From NCBI GenBank assembly GCA_037444575.1, contig JBBIME010000007.1:1-64000 (forward strand): a stretch of DNA of 64,000 nt, in the 5' to 3' direction. The notes under the pieces were generated by a model. That model searched no databases and was not told the DNA's origin. It was given only the letters and a program-made list of their open reading frames with translations. This DNA is from Bacteriovorax sp037444575. GTDB lineage: Bacteria; Bdellovibrionota; Bacteriovoracia; Bacteriovoracales; Bacteriovoracaceae. Of the stretch, positions 52,709 to 62,221 are shown piece by piece; within the stretch, counting starts at the first letter, position 1, and each line of letters starts with the position of its first letter. The translations under genes were made by a program, and so were the position numbers.

Positions 52709-53080
52709 TTACTTTATGCATCCCTTGAGTTGCAGCTTCTCTTTGACTAGATTCAGTAGTTTCTTGAAATCAGATTTATCGATGACACCAAGAAAATTTT
52801 TGTCAAGATTTTGAGGAATACTCAATTGCATTGTGCTAGTGAAAAAAACAAAAGGAGTCTTGAAATTTTTCTCATATGTATAATTGAGCAAATCACCACC
52901 ATGACCGTCATTCATTTTATAGTCAGAGATGATCAAATCGAACTTGACGTTGCTCTCGAGAATTGCTTTTGCCTCATCAACTGAAGCTGCTTCGGCGACA
53001 GAGGTTACTCCGACTCGTGTCAATTTCTCGATCACAATTTCGCGAATGCCTTCTTCATCATCAACGACCAATATGTTCAT
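52709..53080 (-). CDS. Single-domain response regulator (REC)
   Basis: The 123-residue protein is a receiver domain only: ILVVDDEEGIREIV (acidic pocket), phosphorylation Asp in DLIISDYKMNDGHGG (about residue 54), and TPFVFFTSTM with the switch Thr/Ser. The conserved Lys is in IDKSDFKK. There is no output domain, as in CheY-like proteins. The partner kinase is not in the window. Confidence 0.85.
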   Translation of the reverse strand: MNILVVDDEEGIREIVIEKLTRVGVTSVAEAASVDEAKAILESNVKFDLIISDYKMNDGHGGDLLNYTYEKNFKTPFVFFTSTMQLSIPQNLDKNFLGVIDKSDFKKLLNLVKEKLQLKGCIK

Positions 53081-53182
53081 TGGTTCACATCCTTAAATTT
53101 TTTAGGTAGCGCACTATCGGTCAAAATAAGTATTTTTGCAAAAGTTTTTTCATTACCAACTACAAGATTGAGTTAATTTCCT

Positions 53183-55957
53183 TTAAAACAGCGTGGCCGA
53201 GACAGCAACTTCCACCTGATTTACGTCTTTGCCATTAGGATTTTTAATGTTTGAAAAGATAATATCAATATTGGCCGGAATAAAATAAGCGAGATCCATT
53301 TTCATTCTTGGCCCCACAAATAATCCGTTGATCATCTTTCCTCTTAAAATATTGTTATCGAGAATAATTCGATCAGCATAAAGAGATTCGCGACCAAAAA
53401 GTAAATGAAGCTCTTTGAAATAAAATGGAATGAGATTTTTTCCGCGGTAAATATCCCACAGTCGGTAGTCCCCCATTAACCTTGCCGACACAATCTCATT
53501 TCCATAAGCATTGCTGTAAGGGAGTCCGTAAAACTCGTGAGTGCGCTTATAGGAAACAGTCGACAATCCACCACCGTAAACAATTCCGCGAGAGAAATCT
53601 GATTTATAAAGTTTTTCAAATGTCCCTTTAGCAGATCCTACAAATTTATCGGTAAATCGACCACCGATCTCTCCACCTAAAAAAGTTACGAGATAACTGC
53701 TTCCAGTATTGGCCTTGTTGCTTTGAACATCCAACTCTCCACTAAAGAACTGAAGCAAATCATCGTACGCAAGAGCTTGATAAGTTAATTTATTGCTCAC
53801 TCCAAACTTAGTCACTGATCGATCAGAAATAAAATCGTTCGTTGTTGATTTACCTACAAAAATTCCTGGAGTGTATATCCATCTTCTTTTTAAAACTCTG
53901 TAGAAAGTCTGGGCCAAGAGATCGCGAGAGACATTAATTTTCGAGCTAAAATCAGTCTTTGAATAATCTTGATCAAACATTGCGGAAGCATACCATTGAT
54001 CGCTCACGCCAATTAGTTTTTGAAGATAATTAAAGGAGCCTCCGAGTTTATTTTCAGTTGGATAAATAAACGCAGTTGCATTCAATGTATGAATTTCCAT
54101 TGGGTCTATAAACGTTGTCGTCGCTCCAATGCTTTTTAAATTTTCTGAACTCCCGGCTGCAAAAAACCAATAGTGTGGAATGAGATGATCATAGCGAGGA
54201 TAACTTTCGGCCTTACCAGAAGCATAGGATTCTGTTGGTGCAGGCATGTCTTTAAACTCTGAGACTTCAACTTTTACTGTGTTTTTTTTATCTTTCATGA
54301 CGTAATTTTCAGCATCATGAGCGCTCATCGCTGTCGTCATTAATCTGTTATCGAGAGCAAAAACTCTCCCATCGTTGTATTCAGCAAACGTGATGCGAGC
54401 AAAAAGTTCTTTAGGAATAGAGCTGATTTGAACGCCTTTGTCCCACTCAAGAACTTTTAAATCATCATGCTCTTTAATCACGCAAAAGTTTTCTTTAATC
54501 AAGGGAAGATCATAATAGCTAGTGCTCTTATATATGACTTCAAGCTTTTTAAATTTAGGATCAGTAAGAATAAGTGAGGACATTCCATAAGAATCATTAA
54601 TTTTTAAAAGTAATTTATCCCCTACTTTCTTAACCAAACTAATATTGTCATTGGCAGAAAAAGTAAAAACGGGATTGTCATTTTGTTCTACAATCCACTT
54701 GTTTTCATAATAAGAAAACGTAATAAAATTTTCTCCACCAAGAGAGATCACATAACTTGGATCATGTAGAAAGCTTAGTGTTCTTTCAACTAATAAAGTA
54801 TCCGGGTTAACCAGTTTCCAAACTTTATTGTGAATGCGAAATTGTGGATCATCGAGAAAAGACACAAGAAGTAATTTACTTTCATCATCAATTTTGATCA
54901 TCTCTGAAACGTTCTCAATCGGAAGATCAAATTTTCCAATGAAGCTGACTTCATCTTTTAAATCATAAGCAACAAGGGCCTCGCTGAATCTTTCTTGTTC
55001 AACTTTAAAAAGTCTGTCGCCATCAAGCACGTACCCTCTTTGATAGTAATCACTTCCAAAGGCATTGCTGATTTTAACTCCCCACTCCTGTTTTCCTTGT
55101 GGCAGTGGTGGCTCGCTCTTTAAATATTCTTCGCGGAAATTATAAAACGCTGATTGCGCTGTTTCCCCTACACATTTTTTAAAAGCACTATTTAAGAAAA
55201 ATGGAATGGAACGAGAATTTTCTTCAACAAGACATTTAATCGTCTGAGGTTTTTTATTTTCTAAATACTCAATGAAGTGAGCACCTGTCCAATAAGCAAG
55301 TTGTCCGTTAGGATAAACACCTGGGTCATCAAGACAATCAATCTTGCTGCAGAAATCGTGTTTTTTAAATTGAATAAGCAGTTCTTTATTAAAAAGAGGA
55401 TTATTCAACCTTCCACCAGTAATTAAGTGCGACTCTCCCCACACAGCAATCCCTTCAGTAAACCATCTTGGAACAATTCCCGCTGGCACTTTGGCGATCG
55501 TCCCAAAAATCTGACGAGCAACACGAAGATAATATCTGGTTTGATCGAGATGAGTGATGTGCATAAACTCGTGCAGAACAAGTCCCTGCATCCAGTTTTC
55601 CATTACGATGAGATGCTCTTTATTATTTGCGGGAAAATTGTAGAGGTTAATAATATTTGTTGGGAAGACGCGGGCGTTTCCGTTCGTAACCTTCATGTAA
55701 GGATCTAAATTGAAATGAACAACGTCGTGGGGAACGTACTCAAAATAGTTGATCACTTTAATCAAATCTTCTTTAATAATCCGCTCTATTTTAAGAGCTT
55801 GCACGAGATCCTTTTCGCTATAGTGGATTTCCCCGAAAAAAGTTCCGTAATTAGTCGGCATGGAGACATTGATGGTTTTTAAAACTTCGCATTTCGCGTT
55901 TGAAAATAGTGACAAAAACAGAAAACACAGAGGGAAAAGGATATGCTTAGCGCCCAT
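53183..55957 (-). CDS. Outer-membrane protein with gluzincin-like protease domain
   Basis: This protein of about 924 residues starts at the ATG behind AGGAAGAAAAAA. Signal peptide at residues 1-20. Residues 129-133 are HEFMH (HEXXH zinc protease motif), and about 30 residues later RWFTEGIAVWGES supplies the third ligand Glu. A central region of beta-propeller-like repeats follows, and the C-terminal 300 residues look like a barrel ending in AVSATLF. A cell-surface metalloprotease is inferred. The substrate is unknown. Confidence 0.7.
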   Translation of the reverse strand: MGAKHILFPLCFLFLSLFSNAKCEVLKTINVSMPTNYGTFFGEIHYSEKDLVQALKIERIIKEDLIKVINYFEYVPHDVVHFNLDPYMKVTNGNARVFPTNIINLYNFPANNKEHLIVMENWMQGLVLHEFMHITHLDQTRYYLRVARQIFGTIAKVPAGIVPRWFTEGIAVWGESHLITGGRLNNPLFNKELLIQFKKHDFCSKIDCLDDPGVYPNGQLAYWTGAHFIEYLENKKPQTIKCLVEENSRSIPFFLNSAFKKCVGETAQSAFYNFREEYLKSEPPLPQGKQEWGVKISNAFGSDYYQRGYVLDGDRLFKVEQERFSEALVAYDLKDEVSFIGKFDLPIENVSEMIKIDDESKLLLVSFLDDPQFRIHNKVWKLVNPDTLLVERTLSFLHDPSYVISLGGENFITFSYYENKWIVEQNDNPVFTFSANDNISLVKKVGDKLLLKINDSYGMSSLILTDPKFKKLEVIYKSTSYYDLPLIKENFCVIKEHDDLKVLEWDKGVQISSIPKELFARITFAEYNDGRVFALDNRLMTTAMSAHDAENYVMKDKKNTVKVEVSEFKDMPAPTESYASGKAESYPRYDHLIPHYWFFAAGSSENLKSIGATTTFIDPMEIHTLNATAFIYPTENKLGGSFNYLQKLIGVSDQWYASAMFDQDYSKTDFSSKINVSRDLLAQTFYRVLKRRWIYTPGIFVGKSTTNDFISDRSVTKFGVSNKLTYQALAYDDLLQFFSGELDVQSNKANTGSSYLVTFLGGEIGGRFTDKFVGSAKGTFEKLYKSDFSRGIVYGGGLSTVSYKRTHEFYGLPYSNAYGNEIVSARLMGDYRLWDIYRGKNLIPFYFKELHLLFGRESLYADRIILDNNILRGKMINGLFVGPRMKMDLAYFIPANIDIIFSNIKNPNGKDVNQVEVAVSATLF

Positions 55958-56054
55958 TTTTTTCTTCCTAATACGATTTAGAATTGGCATAATCATATCT
56001 ATCTTTTAGCACTTTGAAACTTTTTTTAATTGGTTAACAATATAAGGAGCCACT

Positions 56055-56576
56055 ATGAAATTTAAGTCTGCCCTATTGCTCAGCATTTTAGCTACAGCTC
56101 TTACTCTATCTTCTTGTGCAACAACTAAGAAAAAAACTACTGATGGCGTAACAGAATCTACTGAAGCTGGAAAAATCGAAAATGGCAAAAATGCCGGAAT
56201 GTCTCTTGAACTTAATGGTGACTCTGATTCAAACAAAGCAGGTGCTCTAAAGACTGTATACTTTGATTTCAACTCTGCTGGTCTTTCAGCTGACACAAAA
56301 AATGCTCTTAACAACAACGCTGAATACCTAAAAACAAACAAAAATGTAAAAATCCAAGTTGAAGGTCACTGTGATGAACGCGGTGGAGTTCAATTCAACT
56401 TAGCTCTAGGTGAAAGAAGAGCAAAAGGCGTTCGCGAGTATTTAGTTGGTCAAGGAGTTGAGGCAGCTCGCATTTCAACAATTTCTCTTGGAAAAGAAAA
56501 ACCAGTTGCTTTTGGTCACGATGAAGAATCTTGGTCAAAAAACAGAAGAGCAAACTTCGTTGTAACTGGAAAATAA
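56055..56576 (+). CDS. pal: Peptidoglycan-associated lipoprotein Pal
   Basis: The 173-residue lipoprotein has signal LSILATALTLSSC (lipobox at Cys21) and an OmpA-like domain at about 65-170: TVYFDFNSAGLSADTKNAL, VQVEGHCDERGG-like VEGHCDERGGVQFNLALGERRAKGVREYL, VEAARISTISLGKEKP and NRRANFVV. It binds peptidoglycan and connects the outer membrane to the Tol system. tolQRAB are not next to it in this window. It is followed by a CpoB-like gene. Confidence 0.92.
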   Translation: MKFKSALLLSILATALTLSSCATTKKKTTDGVTESTEAGKIENGKNAGMSLELNGDSDSNKAGALKTVYFDFNSAGLSADTKNALNNNAEYLKTNKNVKIQVEGHCDERGGVQFNLALGERRAKGVREYLVGQGVEAARISTISLGKEKPVAFGHDEESWSKNRRANFVVTGK

Positions 56577-56577
56577 T

Positions 56578-56880
56578 CTGAAAAAAGTTTTAATACTCTC
56601 TATTTCTCTTATGTTTTTAACGGCGTGTGGTCTAACAACCACACGTCCAAAACTAGAAATGTCGATGGCCCAAGTCGCTTTCATGGCCGCCAAAGAAGCT
56701 CAGGCCGATATCAAAGCTCCAGGACTTTTTAGAAAAGCTGAATACTACTATCTCAAAGCAAAATCCTCTTATAAGCGCAAATACTTCAACAAGGCTCAAC
56801 AGTACGCCCTTCTCTCTAAAAAGTACTCTGAACGAGCAGAATATGTTGCCATAAGGAAAAAGACATTAGAAAATTTATAA
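56578..56880 (+). CDS. DUF4398-like lipoprotein
   Basis: The first ATG (56611) would cut off the signal peptide. Extending in frame to a CTG at 56578 gives KKVLILSISLMFLTAC, a good signal with lipobox LTAC. The start is therefore probably non-AUG, just behind the pal stop. The mature part has the DUF4398 pattern MAQVAFMAAKEAQADIKAPGLFRKAEYYYLKAKSSYKRKYFNKAQQYALLSKKYSERAE. It lies between pal and the CpoB-like gene. Confidence 0.65.
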   Translation: MKKVLILSISLMFLTACGLTTTRPKLEMSMAQVAFMAAKEAQADIKAPGLFRKAEYYYLKAKSSYKRKYFNKAQQYALLSKKYSERAEYVAIRKKTLENL

Positions 56881-56913
56881 GTATAAATCTCTTTAATCTA
56901 GAGGAATTAACTT

Positions 56914-57726
56914 ATGAAACGTCTTTCTCCAGTCCTTCTTTTGTCTCTTGTTTTTGCCCTATCTGCATGTAAAACCCAAGAAGATATTCGCCGTGAAAAA
57001 ACGGTTGAAAGTTTGAATGAACAAGTTGCTCAAACTCAAAAAAGTACAGCAAATGCAAGTGCTCGCTTTACGGCGATTGAAGAGCAAATGAATAGACTTC
57101 AAGGACAACTTGAAGAAAGCTCTCACAACAAACAACAAGAAATTAAAGATGCTGCCCTTTTAAAAGAACGTCTGCAGAATCTTGAAGAGACAAATAAAAA
57201 ACAAACTGAGGCCATTCGTTCTTTAAACGATAAAGTTCAAGAGCAAAGTAAATACATCGATCAAGTTATCAAATCTCTAAGTGTTCTTTCTGAGCAAAAA
57301 GAGAAAGAGCAGGCTTCTGCCAGTAAAAAAAAAGAGTCAAAAGAAGAAAATAGCGAAGCGCCAGCGACAGTAAAAGGTGCTATCAGCAAATATAAGGCAA
57401 AAGACCTAGAGGGCGCTAAAGTTTCTTTCCAAACGATCCTCGATGGAAAAAAAGTTAAGAAAAAAGACAAGGAAGCAAGCTACTTCTATCTTGGAATGAT
57501 TGAATACAAAAATAAAAATTACGAAGAAGCTAAAGTATATTTCTCAAAACTTTTCACTGAATTCCCTGATTCATCTTACGCGCCTTCAACTCTTTTAAAC
57601 CTGGCAAAAACATTTGCTCAGTTGAAATCTAAAGAAGAAGCCGCTCAGACACTTGATGAACTTCTTTCTCGTTTTCCAAAAAGCAAAGAAGCTTCTGAAG
57701 GAGCTAAACTTAAGGCAAAACTTTAA
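56914..57726 (+). CDS. cpoB: CpoB/YbgF-like Tol-Pal associated protein
   Basis: The 270-residue protein has signal VFALSAC (lipobox-like), a long coiled coil (about 30-130, ERLQNLEETNKKQTEAIRSLNDKVQEQ) and tetratricopeptide repeats at about 160-265 (YFYLGMIEYKNKNYEEAKVYFSKLFTEFPDSSYAPSTLLNLAK). This is the CpoB/YbgF layout next to pal, which coordinates the Tol-Pal system with peptidoglycan synthesis. It runs directly into the next gene (TAAATG). Confidence 0.75.
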   Translation: MKRLSPVLLLSLVFALSACKTQEDIRREKTVESLNEQVAQTQKSTANASARFTAIEEQMNRLQGQLEESSHNKQQEIKDAALLKERLQNLEETNKKQTEAIRSLNDKVQEQSKYIDQVIKSLSVLSEQKEKEQASASKKKESKEENSEAPATVKGAISKYKAKDLEGAKVSFQTILDGKKVKKKDKEASYFYLGMIEYKNKNYEEAKVYFSKLFTEFPDSSYAPSTLLNLAKTFAQLKSKEEAAQTLDELLSRFPKSKEASEGAKLKAKL

Positions 57727-59328
57727 ATGAAAAATTTTTTACTTCCTCTACTTTTGATCATTTCTTCCTGTTCAACTTTTGTTTCGAAAGTTGATGAAAT
57801 GGAAACTGGAAAAAAAACTAAAACTGAGGCCAATCTCGCTTTAGTTTTTTCTCACAATATCAGCGGGGAAACTCACCCTTGTGGTTGTAGAAACTTTCCT
57901 CTTGGAGGCCTTCCTCAAGTTGCAGGCCTTATGAATAATATTTCAAAGAAGGCCGAAGTATTCTACGTCGATACAGGAGATACCTTTTTTCCTTCATCTG
58001 TCATTCCTTCTAGCATGAAGGATTCTCTATCTTATGCTGCCAACCATCTGGCCTTAGGACTTGATCAACTAGGACTTAAATATTTCGTTCCCGGTGATCA
58101 AGACTTTGCAATGGGGATTGATTTCTTAAGAAAATTAGCAAACACAAGAAACTTTAAGTTTCTTATCTCTAACTTAAAAGATGAATCTCTCATTAAGCAC
58201 GAGCGCTTTGCCATTATCGAGAGAAACCAATCAAAAATTTTTCTTGTAGGTTTTGTTGCTCCTGATGTTTTTAACGATAGGACTGCAGATTTATTCACAG
58301 ACATTCCAACAACTCTTCCTAAAGTAATTGAAGAACTAAAAGAGCATGGCTATAAACCAAATGATCCTTACCAACGCTTAGTCGTTCTCTCTCACTCAGG
58401 TTTTGATCCTGACGAAAAACTCGCCGAAAAATTTCCTTTTATTGACTGGATCATCGGTGCACATTCTCAGAGCTTCTTAAGATTTTCTCGCGATGTAGGA
58501 AACGTAAAAATTGTTCAGACTCTCTCCAAAAATCACTACGTGGGAGATATCAACATTGATATGAATGCCGAAAAACAAAAAGATACTTATGAACTTCATG
58601 AAGTTCGCGATGAATTGGAAAAAAGTTTAAATCCAAATCCATTTAAAAAATTTATCGACGAGCATAAGGCCCGCATGAGCGAAATCCAGATTGCCGAACA
58701 ATCTAAAATGGGCATGGAAGTAGCTACTCCAAATGCTCCGGTCAAAAAATATAAAACAGCTGCAAGTTGTATTGAATGTCACCAACCTCAAGGTGATTTC
58801 TGGCAAGGAACTCCTCACTCAATTGCTTATACAACTCTTATGAACGTTCATGAACAAACCAACCTCGCTTGTGTAAAATGCCACTCTTTGGGACTTTCCG
58901 ATCCAAAAGGATTTACGGCACCAAAAAATATGATTGCTTTTAAAAATAAGCCGATCATCGATTACTGGAATCAAGTTCACGCTATGAGTTTAGATGTTAA
59001 GTCTGTTCGAAAACTTGATACAAAACAAATTCAGTCCATTTCAAAAAAATGGATGGCGCTTGATAAAGAATCAGGTGTTAAACATAATTTTGCCAATGTT
59101 CAATGTTTGAACTGTCACACTCAACATGATGAGCATCCTTTCAATGCCGATATACCTCAGACAAGAGATGAAAGATCAGCAACGATTAAAAATAAATGTC
59201 TTGGCTGTCACACTAATGACCAGTCTCCTGAATGGTATTTAAAAGAAGGCGGAAAAGAGACAAAGAATTTAAATGAAAAAGTGTTCGCACAAAAGTTTAA
59301 AAAGTTGAGTTGTCCATTAATGCAATAA
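57727..59328 (+). CDS. Metallophosphatase fused to a multihaem cytochrome c
   Basis: This 533-residue exported protein has a lipobox-like SSC at residue 15. Residues about 35-310 resemble a UshA-like phosphoesterase: HPCGCRNFPLGGL, VDTGDTFF, LVVLSHSGFDPD, IIGAHSQSF. The C-terminal third has four CxxCH haem sites (CIECH, CVKCH, CLNCH, CLGCH), as in c554-type cytochromes. It is a periplasmic or outer-membrane redox protein whose physiological partner is unknown. Its stop overlaps the convergent hydrolase gene by 12 bases. Confidence 0.75.
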   Translation: MKNFLLPLLLIISSCSTFVSKVDEMETGKKTKTEANLALVFSHNISGETHPCGCRNFPLGGLPQVAGLMNNISKKAEVFYVDTGDTFFPSSVIPSSMKDSLSYAANHLALGLDQLGLKYFVPGDQDFAMGIDFLRKLANTRNFKFLISNLKDESLIKHERFAIIERNQSKIFLVGFVAPDVFNDRTADLFTDIPTTLPKVIEELKEHGYKPNDPYQRLVVLSHSGFDPDEKLAEKFPFIDWIIGAHSQSFLRFSRDVGNVKIVQTLSKNHYVGDINIDMNAEKQKDTYELHEVRDELEKSLNPNPFKKFIDEHKARMSEIQIAEQSKMGMEVATPNAPVKKYKTAASCIECHQPQGDFWQGTPHSIAYTTLMNVHEQTNLACVKCHSLGLSDPKGFTAPKNMIAFKNKPIIDYWNQVHAMSLDVKSVRKLDTKQIQSISKKWMALDKESGVKHNFANVQCLNCHTQHDEHPFNADIPQTRDERSATIKNKCLGCHTNDQSPEWYLKEGGKETKNLNEKVFAQKFKKLSCPLMQ

Positions 59329-60141
59329 CTCTAAAAACTTTTCGCGGTATTTTCCTTTATTGATAAAAAATACATTTCCATGAAAGGCATCTGGCTCATC
59401 CAGCTTCCAAAAAGTTTTATTTTTTGATGGTGCTTTGTTATATAGATCCAGTCCTAACTCAAAAGGGATAACCGGATCTTTTGTCGCGTGAATAACAAGA
59501 AGAGGCATCGTGATATGAGATAGCTTTGGATCAGCAGTGTATTCCGAAGAAATAAGCCACCATAAAGTTCCATGTGTTTTTTTTCTTGCAACCTCTTGTG
59601 GTGATCTGAATGTAGAATCTAATACAAGCAAGGAAACTTCATTCCCCCAAGGGACTTCTTCCAACCCTCGCAAGGCAATTGCGCCACCTAAACTCTGAGT
59701 GTAAATGATAAAGTGTTTATAATGTCCTGCTTTAAATTTATCGTAAGCAACTTGTAAAAATTTAATTCCATCCTCTACAACACCTTTTGGAGAGGGAGTT
59801 CCCTGAGATAAACCATAACCTCGATAATCAAAAATTAAGATATCGGTTTTTTTATCCAACATCCAAGCAAGATTAAAAGCATGCGATGATAAATTTTGAG
59901 CATTCCCATGAAACATGAGAACTAAATTCTCTGGATTGGGAGTTTTACTTTTTAAATCCCAGGCCAGAAGTTTTGTCCCATCAAAAGAAGGAACGTAAAA
60001 TTCATTGAAAGTAATTCCATAGGCATGAGGATCCGCATACAGATAACGATCCGGTTGATAAATGATATTCGTACAACCGCTCAGGAGTCCCAAACATCCA
60101 ATGCTTAAAAATAAAATCCAAAGCCTAATTGATTTAACCAT
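59317..60141 (-). CDS. Lipoprotein alpha/beta hydrolase
   Basis: The 274-residue protein has signal and lipobox LLSGC (about Cys22), oxyanion-type MFHGNAQN, nucleophile motif IIYTQSLGGAIA, acid HATKDPVIPF and catalytic His in DAFHGN. The nucleophile box has Thr where the family normally has the first Gly of G-x-S-x-G. It is an S33/YqgA-type serine hydrolase, probably a periplasmic esterase or lipase. The start overlaps the upstream DUF4105 gene by 37 bases. Confidence 0.7.
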   Translation of the reverse strand: MVKSIRLWILFLSIGCLGLLSGCTNIIYQPDRYLYADPHAYGITFNEFYVPSFDGTKLLAWDLKSKTPNPENLVLMFHGNAQNLSSHAFNLAWMLDKKTDILIFDYRGYGLSQGTPSPKGVVEDGIKFLQVAYDKFKAGHYKHFIIYTQSLGGAIALRGLEEVPWGNEVSLLVLDSTFRSPQEVARKKTHGTLWWLISSEYTADPKLSHITMPLLVIHATKDPVIPFELGLDLYNKAPSKNKTFWKLDEPDAFHGNVFFINKGKYREKFLELLH

Positions 60142-61973
60142 GTTTCCTTTTTAAAACTTTTAAAGCGGGAGATCACGGAGCTTTCAAATCTCCACTCCGT
60201 ATTCTTACCTGAAAAATAGGATTGTTTAAATCCTAATTGATTGTAGTAATCTTTTTTGATCTTTTTAGTGGCATCAAAGCGCAGTTCATTGAAAAAACCT
60301 ATCTTTATCGCTGAACTCAATTGATACAATAGGCTTGCTTCAAACCCAATTCCTGCCCTATAACCTTTTTCAAAATGAGGAGATAACTCTCCAAAGACTC
60401 CAGTCATAAAACTAATCGCTAAGGCCTGATTAGGCCTTAGTGTTGGACCTAGATAAGCTCTGCCATTTATTTTGTGACAAAGATCACAATTTAAATCATA
60501 AATGCGATCAGCTGCAATTTTAGCAGTCCAGGAAAACTGCGGGTCATAAAAAGTATAAGTATGAAGAGAAGTTAGATTAACGCCGGTCAATTGATCATAG
60601 CTTACTCTATCGAGACTTTTATCATAAACAAGTGTGCCGGTTAAAAAATCAAATTGAGAAAAAGGATCGTACCCTTCATCTCTACTCATTAGATCGTGAT
60701 AACCTTCTTTAAACTCTAATCCAAAAAGAGTGTGACTTTCTTCTGTGCGAGTAAAAAGGGAGAGCTTTTGAGGCTCATGGCCTAGATCAGGACGATTGCT
60801 TTGATTATAAGTTTCAGCTTTAACATCTTCTGCTTGCGTGAGAGCTGATCTTCTAAGCAAAGCTTTTCTCATCATAACTTTTTGATCAGAGCTCAATTGA
60901 TTTTTAGTGCGGTAGCGAGTGAAGTCTAAAAAATTTATCACTCCATCGAGTACGGGAACATTATCAAAATTAACTGGAAGATCTTTTGAATCAGAAAGTG
61001 TTTTTACTTCTGTAATTTCATCTGTTGTTAGACTGGCAAATCGTTTTTCCAATTGTTTTTTTAAACTAGGCCTAAAGTGCTCTGCCTTAATTCGCCCTGG
61101 AATGCTCTTAAAAGCTTTGATCATTTCACTGGGAAGATAATACCAGCGCTCGTGGGTGTTCACATCATCATTTTGAAAAGGAACGGCTAAGATATCGACT
61201 AGGACCGCAGAGCAATTTTCATCGGCAAAATAATAATCAAAGTAAGTCGTCTGATAAACTTCCCAAAGATGATTAATCAAGCGATCAAGTTCATCACTGG
61301 TCATATTGAGATCATACTCGATAAGATCGCGTGATTCGCCATTATTGTATTCGTTAACTTTTGTATAATATTTTGTAACTTCCAATAGGCCCTTGTATCC
61401 ACCAAAGAGTCCTTTGTACGCAAAGACAATTCCCACATCTTCTTTTTCTGGCATCGCTGAAAAGGCAACCGCGTAGTCTAAAAGATCTCCTGGAGATCTC
61501 TCTTTTTTATTTTTTTGATTCAATCGAACGAGAGTGTGTCCAAATAAAGAAGATGGATTGTTAGGATAAGAAGAAGAAAAAACAAGCGTGATTGAATCAG
61601 CGTTTAATCCACTTTTCCACTCGTCAAATTCAGGGCAACTCACAACCGGTGTGCTCTTAAGTAATCCTGCTTCTTTTAAAAATCTAAATCTCTCTCTAAA
61701 AACGCATTGAGGATGATAGTTAAACCATCCGGCCTTGGCGTTTTGGTCATTAAAATACATCAGATCTGCTTCAAGCTCTGCTTTGGGATCTGTCTTTCCA
61801 AGAGGAGATAGAAAAAAGTTAGAACCATCGGCACGGGAAATACCTTTGTAGTAGTGAAGAAGTTTTAACCAGTAGCTTTGCTGAGAAGGAGTAAGAGAGT
61901 CAAAACCTGCTGCAAAAGCAGCAGGTTTAAAAATTACATTAGATAAGAGAACTAGAAGAAGCAAAGAGCGCAT
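60105..61973 (-). CDS. DUF4105 outer-membrane-linked protein
   Basis: The 622-residue protein has a signal peptide (residues 1-21). Residues about 95-260 contain the Lnb-type DUF4105 motifs: DSITLVFSSSYPNNPSSLFGHTLVRL, then YFDYYFADENCSAVLVDIL, with the conserved Ser/His and Cys. The C-terminal 200 residues look like a barrel ending in GFGFYF. DUF4105 proteins are cysteine-dependent acyltransferase-like. The role here is unknown. A paralogue is divergent at 62659. Confidence 0.75.
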   Translation of the reverse strand: MRSLLLLVLLSNVIFKPAAFAAGFDSLTPSQQSYWLKLLHYYKGISRADGSNFFLSPLGKTDPKAELEADLMYFNDQNAKAGWFNYHPQCVFRERFRFLKEAGLLKSTPVVSCPEFDEWKSGLNADSITLVFSSSYPNNPSSLFGHTLVRLNQKNKKERSPGDLLDYAVAFSAMPEKEDVGIVFAYKGLFGGYKGLLEVTKYYTKVNEYNNGESRDLIEYDLNMTSDELDRLINHLWEVYQTTYFDYYFADENCSAVLVDILAVPFQNDDVNTHERWYYLPSEMIKAFKSIPGRIKAEHFRPSLKKQLEKRFASLTTDEITEVKTLSDSKDLPVNFDNVPVLDGVINFLDFTRYRTKNQLSSDQKVMMRKALLRRSALTQAEDVKAETYNQSNRPDLGHEPQKLSLFTRTEESHTLFGLEFKEGYHDLMSRDEGYDPFSQFDFLTGTLVYDKSLDRVSYDQLTGVNLTSLHTYTFYDPQFSWTAKIAADRIYDLNCDLCHKINGRAYLGPTLRPNQALAISFMTGVFGELSPHFEKGYRAGIGFEASLLYQLSSAIKIGFFNELRFDATKKIKKDYYNQLGFKQSYFSGKNTEWRFESSVISRFKSFKKETWLNQLGFGFYF

Positions 61974-61978
61974 TGTTT

Positions 61979-62221
61979 TTAATAACCATAGTTTTGCAAT
62001 TCTTTAATAACATCATAAGCATTAGAACTATTAAAGAATACCTCTTTTAGTATGTGCTCGTCATTTAACTTGCTACTTTTTGATCGTAAATACTTCTTCA
62101 AAGGCCTGGTGAACTCTTCTCTTCCTAGGCTTAAATCATTCTTAATCTCAAAAAAGTAAATCAGAACATACTGTCTGAGTTCTAAATCGAGCTGAGCTTC
62201 CAGCCACGGAAGTTTTTCTAT
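61979..62221 (-). CDS. 80-codon ORF without a normal start codon
   Basis: The frame reads from directly after the PEGA lipoprotein stop (TGA 62222-62224), in the same frame, through IEKLPWLEAQLDLELRQYVL ... IKELQNYGY to a TAA at 61979-61981. It has the codon and residue character of a real gene but no ATG, GTG or TTG near its start (ATA at 62219-62221, CTG a few codons later). The downstream gap is then only 5 bases. It is either a near-cognate start, a fragment, or rare read-through. Confidence 0.4.
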   Translation of the reverse strand: MEKLPWLEAQLDLELRQYVLIYFFEIKNDLSLGREEFTRPLKKYLRSKSSKLNDEHILKEVFFNSSNAYDVIKELQNYGY

